A stretch of 64,000 nt of DNA, from assembly GCF_025950095.1 (NCBI RefSeq), contig NZ_JAPDDR010000008.1:62001-126000 (forward strand), read 5' to 3'. Of this stretch, positions 48,103 to 57,728 are shown one piece after another. Origin of the DNA: Luteolibacter rhizosphaerae. GTDB taxonomy: Bacteria > Verrucomicrobiota > Verrucomicrobiia > Verrucomicrobiales > Akkermansiaceae. How positions within the stretch are numbered: the stretch's first letter is position 1; every line of letters begins with the position of its first letter. A program made the translations under genes and the position numbers. The notes beneath the pieces were generated by a model, which ran no database searches, was not told the DNA's origin, and was given only the letters and a program-made list of their open reading frames with translations.

Positions 48103-48993
48103 GTGAAAACGAACCGCTACTCGATCACTGTTCTCGGACTCGGCAAGATGGGCGTCACCCTCGTCCGCCTCATGCTCGAAAAGGGCCACCGCGTTACCGT
48201 CTGGAATCGCTCCGCCGCCAAGGCTGCCGATCTCGTCGCCGCTGGTGCCACCCTCGCCGCTACTCCCGCTGAAGCGGTGGCCGCCGGTGATCTCATCCTG
48301 ATCTGCGTGCACGACTATCAGGCTTCCGCGGAGATCCTTGGAGCCCGGGGAGTCGCCGCCGCCATCAAGGGCCGCCTCCTCATCCAGCTCACCACCGGCA
48401 GCCCGGAGGACGCCCGCCGCGGCGGAAGCTGGGCCGCCGAGAACGGAGCCGCCTACCTCGATGGCGCGATCCAGGCCGCTCCCACCCAGATGGGCCAAGC
48501 GGACACCCTCATCCTCGTCTCCGGCGCAAAGCATGCTTGGGAGAGGGGACAGGATGCCCTCGTCTACCTCGCCGGTGGCACCACCTACCTCGGCGAGAAG
48601 ATCAGCGCGGCCGCCGCCATGGACCTCGCCACGCTTTCCTACGTCTATGGTGCCACCCTCGGCTTCTTCCACGGCGCGCTCATCGGCGAGGCCGAGGGCT
48701 TCGGCGCGGAGGAATACGGCGCCATCGTCGCCAAGATCGCCCCGGCCTTCGGCGAGTTCCTGAAATACGAGGGCGGCGTGATCCAGAAGGGCGACTTCCG
48801 CGTCAGCGAGAGCCCCATGTCCATCTCGGTGGAAGCCACCGAGCGCATCTTGAACACCGCCCGGGATTCCGGCATCAATACCGAGATCCCGCAGTTCTTC
48901 GCCGGCTTCTTCCAGCGCGCCGCCGCCGCCGGGTATGCCGATGAAGAAGTCGCCTCCATCATCAAGCTCCTCCGGAAGCCGGCGGGGGCTTGA
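48103..48993 (+). CDS. NAD(P)-dependent dehydrogenase, imine reductase/3-hydroxyisobutyrate dehydrogenase type
   Basis: A 296-residue protein starting GTG 48103. The Rossmann dinucleotide motif is VLGLGKMGVTLVRLML, followed by HRVTVWNRSAAKA and LLIQLTTGSPEDAR. An imine-reductase-like segment (YLDGAIQAAPTQMGQADTLIL) replaces the usual 3-hydroxyisobutyrate GGxxG pattern. It reduces an imine or oxidises a hydroxyacid; the substrate is unknown. Preceded by an AraC regulator. Confidence 0.82.
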   Translation: MKTNRYSITVLGLGKMGVTLVRLMLEKGHRVTVWNRSAAKAADLVAAGATLAATPAEAVAAGDLILICVHDYQASAEILGARGVAAAIKGRLLIQLTTGSPEDARRGGSWAAENGAAYLDGAIQAAPTQMGQADTLILVSGAKHAWERGQDALVYLAGGTTYLGEKISAAAAMDLATLSYVYGATLGFFHGALIGEAEGFGAEEYGAIVAKIAPAFGEFLKYEGGVIQKGDFRVSESPMSISVEATERILNTARDSGINTEIPQFFAGFFQRAAAAGYADEEVASIIKLLRKPAGA

Positions 48994-49130
48994 TCAAAGC
49001 TTGAATCCGCGAGCGATGCGCGGGGGCTTCACCAGCCCCTTGCGCATTGCTTCTTGTGCCCGGGCCGGACCTTGCTGTCGCCTCGGGGCTCGCCGAGGAT
49101 CGGCGTGTCCACGATCCCGCCCAACTTCAC

Positions 49131-50024
49131 GTGACCCAGCCATTGTCGATCGCGTCGATGCGCGAACTCATCCTCGCGGCCGATCCCGGGCTTTCAGGGG
49201 CTTCGTTCACCGTCCTCGAAGATGGCTGGGACAGCGTGGCCGTCGACGTGGGCAATGAGTATATCTTCAAGTTCCCCCGCGAGCCCGATGCTGCTTGGTC
49301 CTTGGAAAAGGAAGCCCGGCTTCTTGAGGTTCTGCGCCCGCACCTCAGCATCCCTATCCCGGCTCTGGAACTTCTCCCCGGGCCTCCCGTCTTCTCCCGT
49401 CACCGGAAGATTCCCGGCAGCCACCTGTTGGAAGCGGACTACGCGAAGCTCCCGGAGTGCGCCCGCCATGCGCTCGCGGAACAGTTGGCCACCTTCTACC
49501 TCCAGCTTCATCGGCTCGACCCGCAGCCACTTGTCGCCGCAGGCGCCACCCCGGTACCCGGTTGGCCGGAGGCCGGTGAATTGATCTTGGATCTGGAGAC
49601 TCTGTTAGACGGCCCGCTCTTCCGTGCCGCCGCGGACGCGTTGCGCGCATGGGAAGCTCTTCCTCTCGATCCGCGCGGATCGGTCTACGGCTTCTTCGAT
49701 GGCCATGGCTGGAACATGGCCTTCGATCACGAACGGCAGGTGCTCAATGGAATCTTCGATTTCGCGGACTCCGGCTTCGGCGATCTTCATCGCGAGTTCA
49801 TCTACACGGACCTCATCCACCGCGACCTCACCCGCCGGGTGGTCGGATACTACGAGTCGCTCGCAGGCTTCCCCTTGGATCGGAATCGTATCGATCTCCT
49901 CAGCGGCGTCCTATGCCTCTCGGAGCTCGCCGGAGAATCCGGCCACCCCACCCACGGCCCCCTGATCCGCAGGAACGCAGAAACCTGGCTCAGGCACCGC
50001 CTCGACCGTCCGGGAGAGTTCTGA
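49131..50024 (+). CDS. APH-type phosphotransferase
   Basis: About 297 residues from GTG 49131 (ATG 49158 also possible). It resembles aminoglycoside/choline kinase-type phosphotransferases: VGNEYIFKFPREPDAAWSLEKEARLLEVL (ATP-binding Lys region), then SVYGFFDGHGWNMAFDHE, where the usual HGD of the catalytic loop is HGW, and GIFDFADSGFGDLHRE. It may phosphorylate a small molecule, perhaps antibiotic or metabolite; the altered HGD motif makes activity uncertain. Confidence 0.75.
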   Translation: MTQPLSIASMRELILAADPGLSGASFTVLEDGWDSVAVDVGNEYIFKFPREPDAAWSLEKEARLLEVLRPHLSIPIPALELLPGPPVFSRHRKIPGSHLLEADYAKLPECARHALAEQLATFYLQLHRLDPQPLVAAGATPVPGWPEAGELILDLETLLDGPLFRAAADALRAWEALPLDPRGSVYGFFDGHGWNMAFDHERQVLNGIFDFADSGFGDLHREFIYTDLIHRDLTRRVVGYYESLAGFPLDRNRIDLLSGVLCLSELAGESGHPTHGPLIRRNAETWLRHRLDRPGEF

Positions 50025-50352
50025 GGGGAGTCATCGACAGCAAGGTTCCAGCTGTCTCGCAAGCTCCCGTCCGTGTATTCCGAGTATTCCGTGGTTCTCC
50101 CTGTCTTCCAAATTTCGCGGCCTTTCGCGTTTTTCGCGGTCCAATCTCCCTCCCCGTAAACCAACCCCTCCCGATCTACCCTGACTCGCACCCCTCCCAT
50201 AAACCCAATTCGCGTCCATTGGCGCCCATTCGCGGTTAAAAATCAAAGCTCCGTCCCGTCTCCCGGCCTCCACACCGCCGTGAAACTTCCAAAAAATCCC
50301 AAGTTTGGGCTTGCACGGGTCTTCCCATCGGGTATTCACCGCGCCCCGAATT
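50025..50352. repeat. Gap upstream of rpsN with three iterated repeats
   Basis: Within this 328-bp gap lie three short iterated repeats. At 50070-50098 TCCGTGTATTCCGAG then TATTCCGTGGTT repeats a TATTCCG-type unit. At 50110-50139 is copy 3 of the AAATTT-CGCG family, reading on the minus strand as CGCGAAAAACGCGAAAGGCCGCGAAATTT in meaning (three units). At 50207-50237 AATTCGCGTCCATTGGCGCCC and CATTCGCGG repeat a CATTCGCG/CCATTGGCG unit about 11 bp apart. No gene is evident. Confidence 0.6.
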
Positions 50353-50622
50353 ATGGCTAAGAAGAGCTGGATCGCACGCAACGAGCGCAAGTCGCGCACT
50401 GTCGCCAAATACTCCGACCTCCGTCACAAACTGAAGGCGGAGAAGGATTACATTGGCCTGACCATGCTGCCGCGTGACGCCAGCCCGACCCGTCTGGTGA
50501 ACCGTTGCGAGTTCTCCGGCCGCCGCCGCGCTTTCCTCCGCCGCTTCCGTCTCTCCCGTATCAGCTTCCGCGAGCTCGCCTCGAACGGAATGATCCCGGG
50601 CGTGACCAAGTCGAGCTGGTAA
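50353..50622 (+). CDS. rpsN: 30S ribosomal protein S14
   Basis: An 89-residue S14 from ATG 50353. Typical segments are [37 protein letters not shown] and [22 protein letters not shown]. It is the form without the CXXC zinc ribbon (only one Cys), so zinc-independent. It stands outside any ribosomal protein operon and is preceded by a repeat-rich gap. Confidence 0.95.
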   Translation: MAKKSWIARNERKSRTVAKYSDLRHKLKAEKDYIGLTMLPRDASPTRLVNRCEFSGRRRAFLRRFRLSRISFRELASNGMIPGVTKSSW

Positions 50623-50684
50623 CTTGGCTCGCCGTCCGCTACGGTTGACGGAAGGCGGTAACCGCTCGACCTTCCGTCTTTTCG

Positions 50685-50945
50685 ATGCCCATTTACGAAT
50701 ACCTTTCCGAGAACCCCGAAGATCCGGAGCGATCTTGCCGCGTTTGCCGCAAGGGGTTCGAACTGCGGCGCCCCATCGACCGCCCTGCCCTTGAGCAGTG
50801 CCCCCTGTGCCGGAATACCGTGCGCAAGGTGATCTCGAAGGTGAATACGCCGCGCATCGCCAAGCCGCTGTCCGTCAGCGACGCGAAGTCCGCGGGCTTC
50901 ACGATCCTCGAAAAGCGGGATCAGGGCGTTTACGAAAAACTCTAA
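50685..50945 (+). CDS. FmdB-type zinc-ribbon regulatory protein
   Basis: An 86-residue protein. The N-terminus is MPIYEYLSENPEDPERSCRVCRKGFELRRP then LEQCPLCRNTVRKVISKV, two CxxC pairs of the FmdB zinc ribbon. Function is usually given as putative regulatory; no target is visible. It lies 62 bp after rpsN and 7 bp before the CNNM gene. Confidence 0.85.
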   Translation: MPIYEYLSENPEDPERSCRVCRKGFELRRPIDRPALEQCPLCRNTVRKVISKVNTPRIAKPLSVSDAKSAGFTILEKRDQGVYEKL

Positions 50946-50952
50946 GGCCGGG

Positions 50953-52383
50953 ATGAACTTTCTTCCCGACAGCCTTGTTTTTGCCTCTTCGGAGCTCCGT
51001 ACCGACTGGCCGACCGGTGGCGAGACGGTGCTCTATATAGCGGGCATCTTGTTCTTCCTGCTGCTGAATGCCTTCTTCGTGGCCTCGGAGTTCGCGATCG
51101 TGAAGGTCCGTCCGAGCCAGCTCGAAGCTGTCTCCAAGGAGAAAGGTGCTAGCACCGCCCTGCACGTCGTCAGTCATCTGGATGGCTATCTCTCTGCGAA
51201 CCAGCTCGGCATTACCATCGCCTCGCTGGCGCTCGGTTTCCTGGGAGAGCCCTTCGTGGAAGCGCTCGTCTCCCCGCTGCTTTACAAGCTGGGGATGCCC
51301 GTGACCTGGGAGCTTTGGGGCAAGACCCTCAAGCCGATCTCGGCTGTTTCCTTCCTTCTGGCCATCGCCTCCTTCACCTTCCTGCACGTGGTGATCGGCG
51401 AGCTCCTGCCGAAGTCGATCGCCATCCGCAAGTCGGTGGCCACCACCCTGCTCCTCGCAGGGCCCCTGCACGTTTTCTACAAGTCCTTCCACTGGGCCAT
51501 CCGCGTGTTGAACGGCACCGCGAACTGGATCCTCAAGAAGGTCCTCGGCATCGATCCGGTCGCCGAGGGCGAGCACATCCACTCTTCCGACGAACTCGCC
51601 CTGCTGGTTGCCGAGAGCGAGCGCGCCCAGGAAGTCACCGAGACCGAGCGCGAGATCCTGATCAATGCCTTGGAACTCAATGAGCTTTGGGTGCGAGACG
51701 TGATGACCCCCCGCCAGGAGGTGGTGGTGCTCAACTCGGACGAGCCCTTCGAGAAGGCCCTTGAGATCGCGCGCCGCACCAAGCACACCCGCTTCCCGCT
51801 GGTGAAGGGCGGCCATCTCGACAACGCCATCGGCCTGATCCACATCAAGGACATCCTCAAGCTGGTCGGCAGCCCGGACCCGGACCTCATGCGCATCAAG
51901 CGCGAGCTCAAGATGGTCCCGGACACCATGCCGCTGGATATCCTCCTGAAGTTCTTCCTGAAGGAGCGCGCCCACTTGGCCATGGCGGTCGATGAGTTCG
52001 GTACCCCGGTCGGCATCGTCTTCTTGGACAACGTGATCGAGGAACTCGTCGGCGACATCCAGGACGAGTTCGACAACGAGCGTCCGGAATCGAACTGGAT
52101 CAACGACAACGAGTTCGTGGTCGAAGGCACCATGACCCTCAACGACCTCGCCAGCTTGGCCGAGGAACTGGAGATCGAGAGCGGCGAGGTGACCACCGTC
52201 GGTGGCTACATCACCCAGCAGCTCGGCCGTTTCCCGGAAGTGGGCGAGAGCATTGAGATCGAAGGCTGGGAGGCGAAGGTCACCAGCACCGATGGCCGCC
52301 GCGTCGGGCAGGTTCATTTCCGCCGCTTGGAGCCCGCGGGTGTCGCCGAGGACGGCGAGCTTGCAGAGGAAAAGGCCGAGTGA
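50953..52383 (+). CDS. CNNM/CorC-type membrane protein (DUF21-CBS-CorC)
   Basis: A 476-residue inner-membrane protein. Residues about 20-180 are the DUF21 membrane region (FFLLLNAFFVASEFAIVKVRPSQL, LASLALGFLGEPFVEAL, GELLPKSIA). Residues about 235-350 hold two CBS domains (VRDVMTPRQEVVVLN, NAIGLIHIKDILKLV). The C-terminus (AMAVDEFGTPVGIVFLDNVIEELVGDIQDEFD, then TTVGGYITQQLGRFPEVGE) is the CorC/HlyC domain. Related proteins take part in magnesium or divalent-metal efflux. It is followed by a 4-bp overlapping methyltransferase gene. Confidence 0.88.
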   Translation: MNFLPDSLVFASSELRTDWPTGGETVLYIAGILFFLLLNAFFVASEFAIVKVRPSQLEAVSKEKGASTALHVVSHLDGYLSANQLGITIASLALGFLGEPFVEALVSPLLYKLGMPVTWELWGKTLKPISAVSFLLAIASFTFLHVVIGELLPKSIAIRKSVATTLLLAGPLHVFYKSFHWAIRVLNGTANWILKKVLGIDPVAEGEHIHSSDELALLVAESERAQEVTETEREILINALELNELWVRDVMTPRQEVVVLNSDEPFEKALEIARRTKHTRFPLVKGGHLDNAIGLIHIKDILKLVGSPDPDLMRIKRELKMVPDTMPLDILLKFFLKERAHLAMAVDEFGTPVGIVFLDNVIEELVGDIQDEFDNERPESNWINDNEFVVEGTMTLNDLASLAEELEIESGEVTTVGGYITQQLGRFPEVGESIEIEGWEAKVTSTDGRRVGQVHFRRLEPAGVAEDGELAEEKAE

Positions 52384-53138
52384 GTGCATATACCTCTCTC
52401 GAAGCCCTCCTGCACGATGCCTTCTGGGCCGAGGAGGGTGAGCCAGCCGAGTTGCCATTCTTGGTAGACCTGTTGCGGGAGCACCCCGGCCTTTCGCTGG
52501 AGGTAGGCTGCGGCTCCGGCCGTCTTTTGCTTCCACTTTTGCAGAAAGGCTATCAGGTCGAGGGCTTGGAGCTCTCCGCGGAGATGTTGGAACTTTGCCG
52601 CAGGTCCGCGGCGGATCTCTCGCTGGAGCCTGTCCTCCATGAGGGGGACATGACGGTCTTCGATTCGGGGCAACGCTATCAATCGCTGCTCCTTCCCGCC
52701 TTCACCCTCCAGCTCGCCGCCGATCCCGCGGCGGCACTCAAGCATTTCCATACCCTGCTGGAGCCGGGTGGGGTGATCTACCTCAGTGTCTTCATCCCCT
52801 TCGCGGAGCTACACAAGGAGCTGCCGGAGGGTGAGTGGTATGAGGACCACCGCATCCCGTGGACGGAAGGCCGCAGCGCGGTGATCGATACCCGCCACCG
52901 CCTGAACCGGAAGGAGCGCATTCTCGAGCGCGAGCACCGCTACCGCCTGCTCGCGTCGGACGGCAGCGTGGAAACCGAGCATGTTTCGCAGCAGACCCTG
53001 CGCTGGTTCACCGCCCGCCAGCTTCACGGCCTGCTCATGAAGGCGGGCTTCGAGCCCCTGCATGCCCTTGCCGACTTCGATCCGGAAGTCCCCGTGAACG
53101 AGGAGGCCCAGATCATCACCGTCGTGGCACAGAAGTAG
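52380..53138 (+). CDS. Class I SAM-dependent methyltransferase
   Basis: A 252-residue methyltransferase starting GTG 52380, overlapping the CNNM stop by 4 bp. Motif I is LSLEVGCGSGRLLLPLLQKG, then VEGLELSAEMLELCR for the ribose-binding acid. YQSLLLPAFTLQLAAD fits motif IV. The substrate is unknown; it sits just before eboE-like and eboC-like genes and may methylate a related metabolite. 64 bp separates it from the EboE-like gene. Confidence 0.85.
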   Translation: MSAYTSLEALLHDAFWAEEGEPAELPFLVDLLREHPGLSLEVGCGSGRLLLPLLQKGYQVEGLELSAEMLELCRRSAADLSLEPVLHEGDMTVFDSGQRYQSLLLPAFTLQLAADPAAALKHFHTLLEPGGVIYLSVFIPFAELHKELPEGEWYEDHRIPWTEGRSAVIDTRHRLNRKERILEREHRYRLLASDGSVETEHVSQQTLRWFTARQLHGLLMKAGFEPLHALADFDPEVPVNEEAQIITVVAQK

Positions 53139-53202
53139 CGTAACTTCGGAAACTCGCGCCACTCCCCTTGCGGGCCGGGGGATTTCCCTCAATCCTACCC
53201 GC

Positions 53203-54345
53203 ATGCGATTCCCTCACGGCCACCTCGCCTACTGCACGAATATCCATCCGGCGGAGGATTGGAAGACCACCTTCCAAGCGATCTCCACCCATGCGATGAA
53301 GGTGCGGGATTTGGTGGCTCCGGATGAGGCCTTCGCGATCGGCCTTCGCCTCTCCTCCACCGCGGCCAAAGAGCTTCTCCGCGGCGACGAACTTCCCGCC
53401 TTCAACGACTGGCTGGCCACCAAGAATGCCTACGTTTTCACCATCAATGGCTTCCCCTACGGCGACTTCCGCGCCGGGTCCTTCGTGAAGCGGAATGTCT
53501 TCCGCCCGGATTGGGCCGATCCCGCCCGCTTGGAATACACCAAGGAGCTTTTCACGATCGTTTCTCAACTGCTTCCGGAGGGCATCGAGGGCTCCGTGTC
53601 CACGCTGCCCGGCTCCTTCAAGGAGTTCCAAGCGGACGAATCCGCGATCCGCCTGCAGCTTATCGAGCTCGCCACATTCCTCGATTCCCTCGCGGAGGTT
53701 TCGGATCGCGATCTCCATCTCGGCATGGAGCCCGAACCGCGCGGCCACTTCGAGAACACCGAGGAAACCCTGCGCTTCTTCGACCGTCTGCTGGACGACG
53801 CCCCGGATCACGAGCTGATCAAGCGCCGCATCGGCATCAACTACGACTGCTGCCACTTCGCGCTCCAGTATGAGAGCGCGCGGGACTCGCTCACGGCTCT
53901 CCGGGGCGAAGGCCTCCGCATCTCGAAGATCCATCTCTCCGCCGCTCTCGCGCTCGATCCCCGCATCCCCGGTGCGGTGGAGGCAGTCTCGAAGTTCGAT
54001 GAGCCCACCTTCCTCCATCAGGTGCTCGCTCGCCATCCGGATGGCCGCATCGAACGCTACACCGATCTGCCGGAAGGCGTCGCCTCGCTGGGAACCGATA
54101 CCGGCGCCGATGCCGAGGAGTGGCGTGTCCACTTCCACATCCCCCTCGATGCGGAGCCGGCCCCACCGCTCGCGAGCACCCGCCAGAATTCGCTCGATGC
54201 CCTCGCCCTCGCGCGCGAGGTCCCGGATCTCTGCCAGCACTGGGAGATTGAAACCTACACTTGGGGTGTCCTCCCGCAGGAACTTGCCCGCCCGGTGGAA
54301 GAGCAAATCGCCGGAGAATACCGCTGGGTCCTCGCCGGAGTATGA
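53203..54345 (+). CDS. EboE-like sugar-isomerase-fold protein
   Basis: A 380-residue TIM-barrel protein of the xylose-isomerase/AP-endonuclease kind. Its start LAYCTNIHPAEDWKTTF, then FAIGLRLSSTAA, VFTINGFPYGDF and GSVSTLPGSFKEF match the metabolite-traffic protein EboE, known from the Ebo operon of cyanobacteria and other bacteria. Metal-type residues HLGMEPEPRG and NYDCCHF follow. It overlaps the EboC-like gene by 4 bp (ATGA). Role inferred: handling a precursor of an exported secondary metabolite or glycan. Confidence 0.75.
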   Translation: MRFPHGHLAYCTNIHPAEDWKTTFQAISTHAMKVRDLVAPDEAFAIGLRLSSTAAKELLRGDELPAFNDWLATKNAYVFTINGFPYGDFRAGSFVKRNVFRPDWADPARLEYTKELFTIVSQLLPEGIEGSVSTLPGSFKEFQADESAIRLQLIELATFLDSLAEVSDRDLHLGMEPEPRGHFENTEETLRFFDRLLDDAPDHELIKRRIGINYDCCHFALQYESARDSLTALRGEGLRISKIHLSAALALDPRIPGAVEAVSKFDEPTFLHQVLARHPDGRIERYTDLPEGVASLGTDTGADAEEWRVHFHIPLDAEPAPPLASTRQNSLDALALAREVPDLCQHWEIETYTWGVLPQELARPVEEQIAGEYRWVLAGV

Positions 54346-55334
54346 GCCATCCCGGAAAGCTCCGCGCCCTCCTCGCCACGCTCCGCATCGCCAATGCGCC
54401 GAGCGTGGTGAGCAATGTGTTTCTGGGATTCATGGTGGGGTGGATCCAAGTCGGTGAGTTCTGGAAACCTTCCGAAATGGATTGGGGGCGGGCCTGCCTC
54501 GCAGCCCTCTCGGGCCTGATGCTCTATTTCTCCGGGAATCTCGCGAACGATTGGTTCGACCAGAAGTGGGATGCGGAGAAGCGACCCGAGAGGGCCCTGC
54601 CCTCCGGACTCTTCAAACCGGGATCTTATCTTGCCTTCGCGTTGATTCTTGCGGTCGGAGGAACCTCGCTCGCCTTCACCCTGCATCCCCTCTGCGGCTT
54701 TACGGCCATCCTCATCGTTTCTCTGATTGCCCTCTATACAGCCTACCACAAGCGAACCATCTGGGCGGTGATCCCCATGGGCTTGTGCCGGGCCGGTCTC
54801 TACTTCCTTGGCTACTTCGTCTGGTGGCTGAGCCTCGATTACCTTGAATCGATCGGCTACGCTTCCGGATCACTAGCTTTAAAGAAGCTGGCGATTCCCG
54901 CTGTGATTGGCTTCGGACTCTTCTCCTATATCGTGGGGCTTTCGCTGTCCGCGCGCTATGAGGGGATGGGGGATCCACCGCGGGGGCCGCGCATGCTTTC
55001 TTTGATCATGCTCTTGGTCCCGCTCGCGGCCATGCCCGGCAACTTCATGACGGGCTACTTGGTCCCCGGATTCCTCGGGATGCTTCCCTTTGCCGTCTGG
55101 CTCGCGCTCGCACGAACATCATTCAAGCAGCCGATTCCCCGCTACGTCTCCGCGCTGCTCGCCGGGATCCCATTGGTGGATCTTATCGCCGCCGTTCCGA
55201 TCGTCATGGGGCTGGATGCGAGAATGCCAACTCTCGGGCTGCGCGACCTGCCTCACCTCATCGTGATGCTGGTATTGCCGCTAGTTGCGTTTGTCTTGGG
55301 CCGGGCGCTGCAGAAGCTGGCACCTGCCACCTGA
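54342..55334 (+). CDS. EboC-like UbiA-family prenyltransferase
   Basis: A 330-residue integral membrane protein from ATG 54342. The UbiA motif NLANDWFDQKWD (NDxxDxxxD) near residue 62 binds the Mg-prenyl diphosphate; a second DxxxD-like motif lies later, and about seven helices are present. Paired with an EboE-like gene it matches EboC. The stops of this gene and of the convergent DUF808 gene are shared in TGATCA, leaving no intergenic base. Substrate unknown. Confidence 0.78.
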   Translation: MSHPGKLRALLATLRIANAPSVVSNVFLGFMVGWIQVGEFWKPSEMDWGRACLAALSGLMLYFSGNLANDWFDQKWDAEKRPERALPSGLFKPGSYLAFALILAVGGTSLAFTLHPLCGFTAILIVSLIALYTAYHKRTIWAVIPMGLCRAGLYFLGYFVWWLSLDYLESIGYASGSLALKKLAIPAVIGFGLFSYIVGLSLSARYEGMGDPPRGPRMLSLIMLLVPLAAMPGNFMTGYLVPGFLGMLPFAVWLALARTSFKQPIPRYVSALLAGIPLVDLIAAVPIVMGLDARMPTLGLRDLPHLIVMLVLPLVAFVLGRALQKLAPAT

Positions 55335-56243
<909 letters not shown>

Positions 56244-56329
56244 GGCGGATCATGGCCAGCAATCGCCACGCCGAGGCAAGGGGAAAGGATCTGGAATCCT
56301 GTCCTGATTTCCCAATTGGCCGCTGATCC

Positions 56330-57199
56330 TCAAACCGCCGGAGCCTTCGAGCGCAGCTTCAGGTTCAGCATCTCCACGCCCAGCGAGAAGGCCATGGCGA
56401 AGTAGATGTAGCCCTTCGGGATGTGGAAGTGCAGACCCTCCGCCATCAATGCGGTGCCGATCAGGATCAGGAAGGAAAGCGCCAGCATCTTGACCGAGGG
56501 GTGACGGGAGACGAAGTCGCTGATCGCGCCGGAGGAGACCATCATCACCCCCACCGAGATGATCACGGCCAGCGCCATGACCGTGATGTCCTTGGCCATG
56601 CCCACCGCGGTGATCACGGAGTCCAGCGAGAAGATGACATCGATCATCGCGATCTGGACGAGCACCGCGCCGAAGCTGGCCACCGCCTTCGCGGACTGGC
56701 TTTCTTCGTGCCCTTCCAGTTTGTGGTGAATCTCTTTGGTGGACTTCCAGATCAGGAAGAAGCCGCCCCCTAGCAGAATGAGATCCTTCAGCGAGATGCC
56801 TAGCATGCCGGAGGCCGCCACCAAGGCGGTCGCCGTCTCGCTTTCGCCGGGCTTGCCGAAAAGGGTCTCTTGGATCGCTGGATGGATCGGGATGCTGAAC
56901 AGCGGCTGCACCAGACCCATGATCCAAGTCAGCGTGAAGAGCAGCAGCAGGCGCATGCCCATCGCCAGGCCCAAACCGATGAGGCGCGCTTTCTTGCGCT
57001 GCTCCAGCGGCAAACGATCCACTAGGATCGAGATGAAGACGATGTTGTCGATGCCGAGGACGATCTCCAGCAGTGTCAGCGTGAAGAGAGCCACCCATGC
57101 ATCCGCACTGGTGTACCACGGGCCGGAGATTTCCGGCATGGAAACCGCGGCGGCCAGAAACTGGGCGCCCGCACCGAGTGAGGAGATGATCTCAAGCAT
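56330..57199 (-). CDS. TerC-family membrane protein
   Basis: A 289-residue protein with about seven helices. The signature FTLTLLEIVLGIDNIVFISILVDRLP carries the conserved Asp/Asn of TerC; a second acidic pair occurs in MIDVIFSLDSVITAVGMA. TerC proteins export manganese or help metal loading of exported proteins and confer tellurite resistance in some bacteria. Adjacent to yedI in the same direction with an 86-bp gap. Confidence 0.88.
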   Translation of the reverse strand: MLEIISSLGAGAQFLAAAVSMPEISGPWYTSADAWVALFTLTLLEIVLGIDNIVFISILVDRLPLEQRKKARLIGLGLAMGMRLLLLFTLTWIMGLVQPLFSIPIHPAIQETLFGKPGESETATALVAASGMLGISLKDLILLGGGFFLIWKSTKEIHHKLEGHEESQSAKAVASFGAVLVQIAMIDVIFSLDSVITAVGMAKDITVMALAVIISVGVMMVSSGAISDFVSRHPSVKMLALSFLILIGTALMAEGLHFHIPKGYIYFAMAFSLGVEMLNLKLRSKAPAV

Positions 57200-57263
57200 G
57201 TCGCGCGGGACATAGTCGCTTGAAGCGCCCCGCGCAAGATCATGTAAGGGATCCCCCTACAAA

Positions 57264-57680
57264 TCAGCTCCCGGAGAGCTCCAGCGCCCGCTGCTTCATC
57301 TGGGTCGCCATCAGGTTCAGGGCATTGGCCCGGGTGGGGGCCAGGTGCTCTTTCAGCCCGGTCTTGTCGATGAAAGACATGTCGGCGGACAAGATCTCGT
57401 CCGGGGCCTCGCCGTCCAGAACGCGGACGAAAAGAGCGATCATCCCTTTGGTGATCACGGAGTCGGAGTCGGCCAAGTAGCGGACCTTGTCGCCCTCCTT
57501 GTGGGCATCCAGCCAGACCTGCGACTGGCAGCCCTTGATCAGCCGGTCCTCGGTCTTCGCCTCCTCCGCCATCGGCGGCAGCTTCCTGCCCAGCCCGATG
57601 ACGTATTCATAGCGCTCCTGCCAGTCCGGGAAAAAGGACAGTTCCTCAAGGATCTCCTGCTGTTTGTCGGCGATGCTCAT
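57264..57680 (-). CDS. sufE: SufE-family cysteine desulfuration protein
   Basis: A 138-residue protein. The active Cys51 sits in RLIKGCQSQVWLDAH, as in Escherichia coli SufE. Its N-terminal ELSFFPDWQERYEYVIGLGRKLPP is typical. It accepts sulfur from SufS for iron-sulfur cluster assembly. It is separated from sufS by the lysyl-oxidase-like gene. Confidence 0.9.
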   Translation of the reverse strand: MSIADKQQEILEELSFFPDWQERYEYVIGLGRKLPPMAEEAKTEDRLIKGCQSQVWLDAHKEGDKVRYLADSDSVITKGMIALFVRVLDGEAPDEILSADMSFIDKTGLKEHLAPTRANALNLMATQMKQRALELSGS

Positions 57681-57728
57681 CGCGGCTCCAAGGAAGGGCG
57701 GGCGGGCCGCGATTGCACGCGGAAAGTC

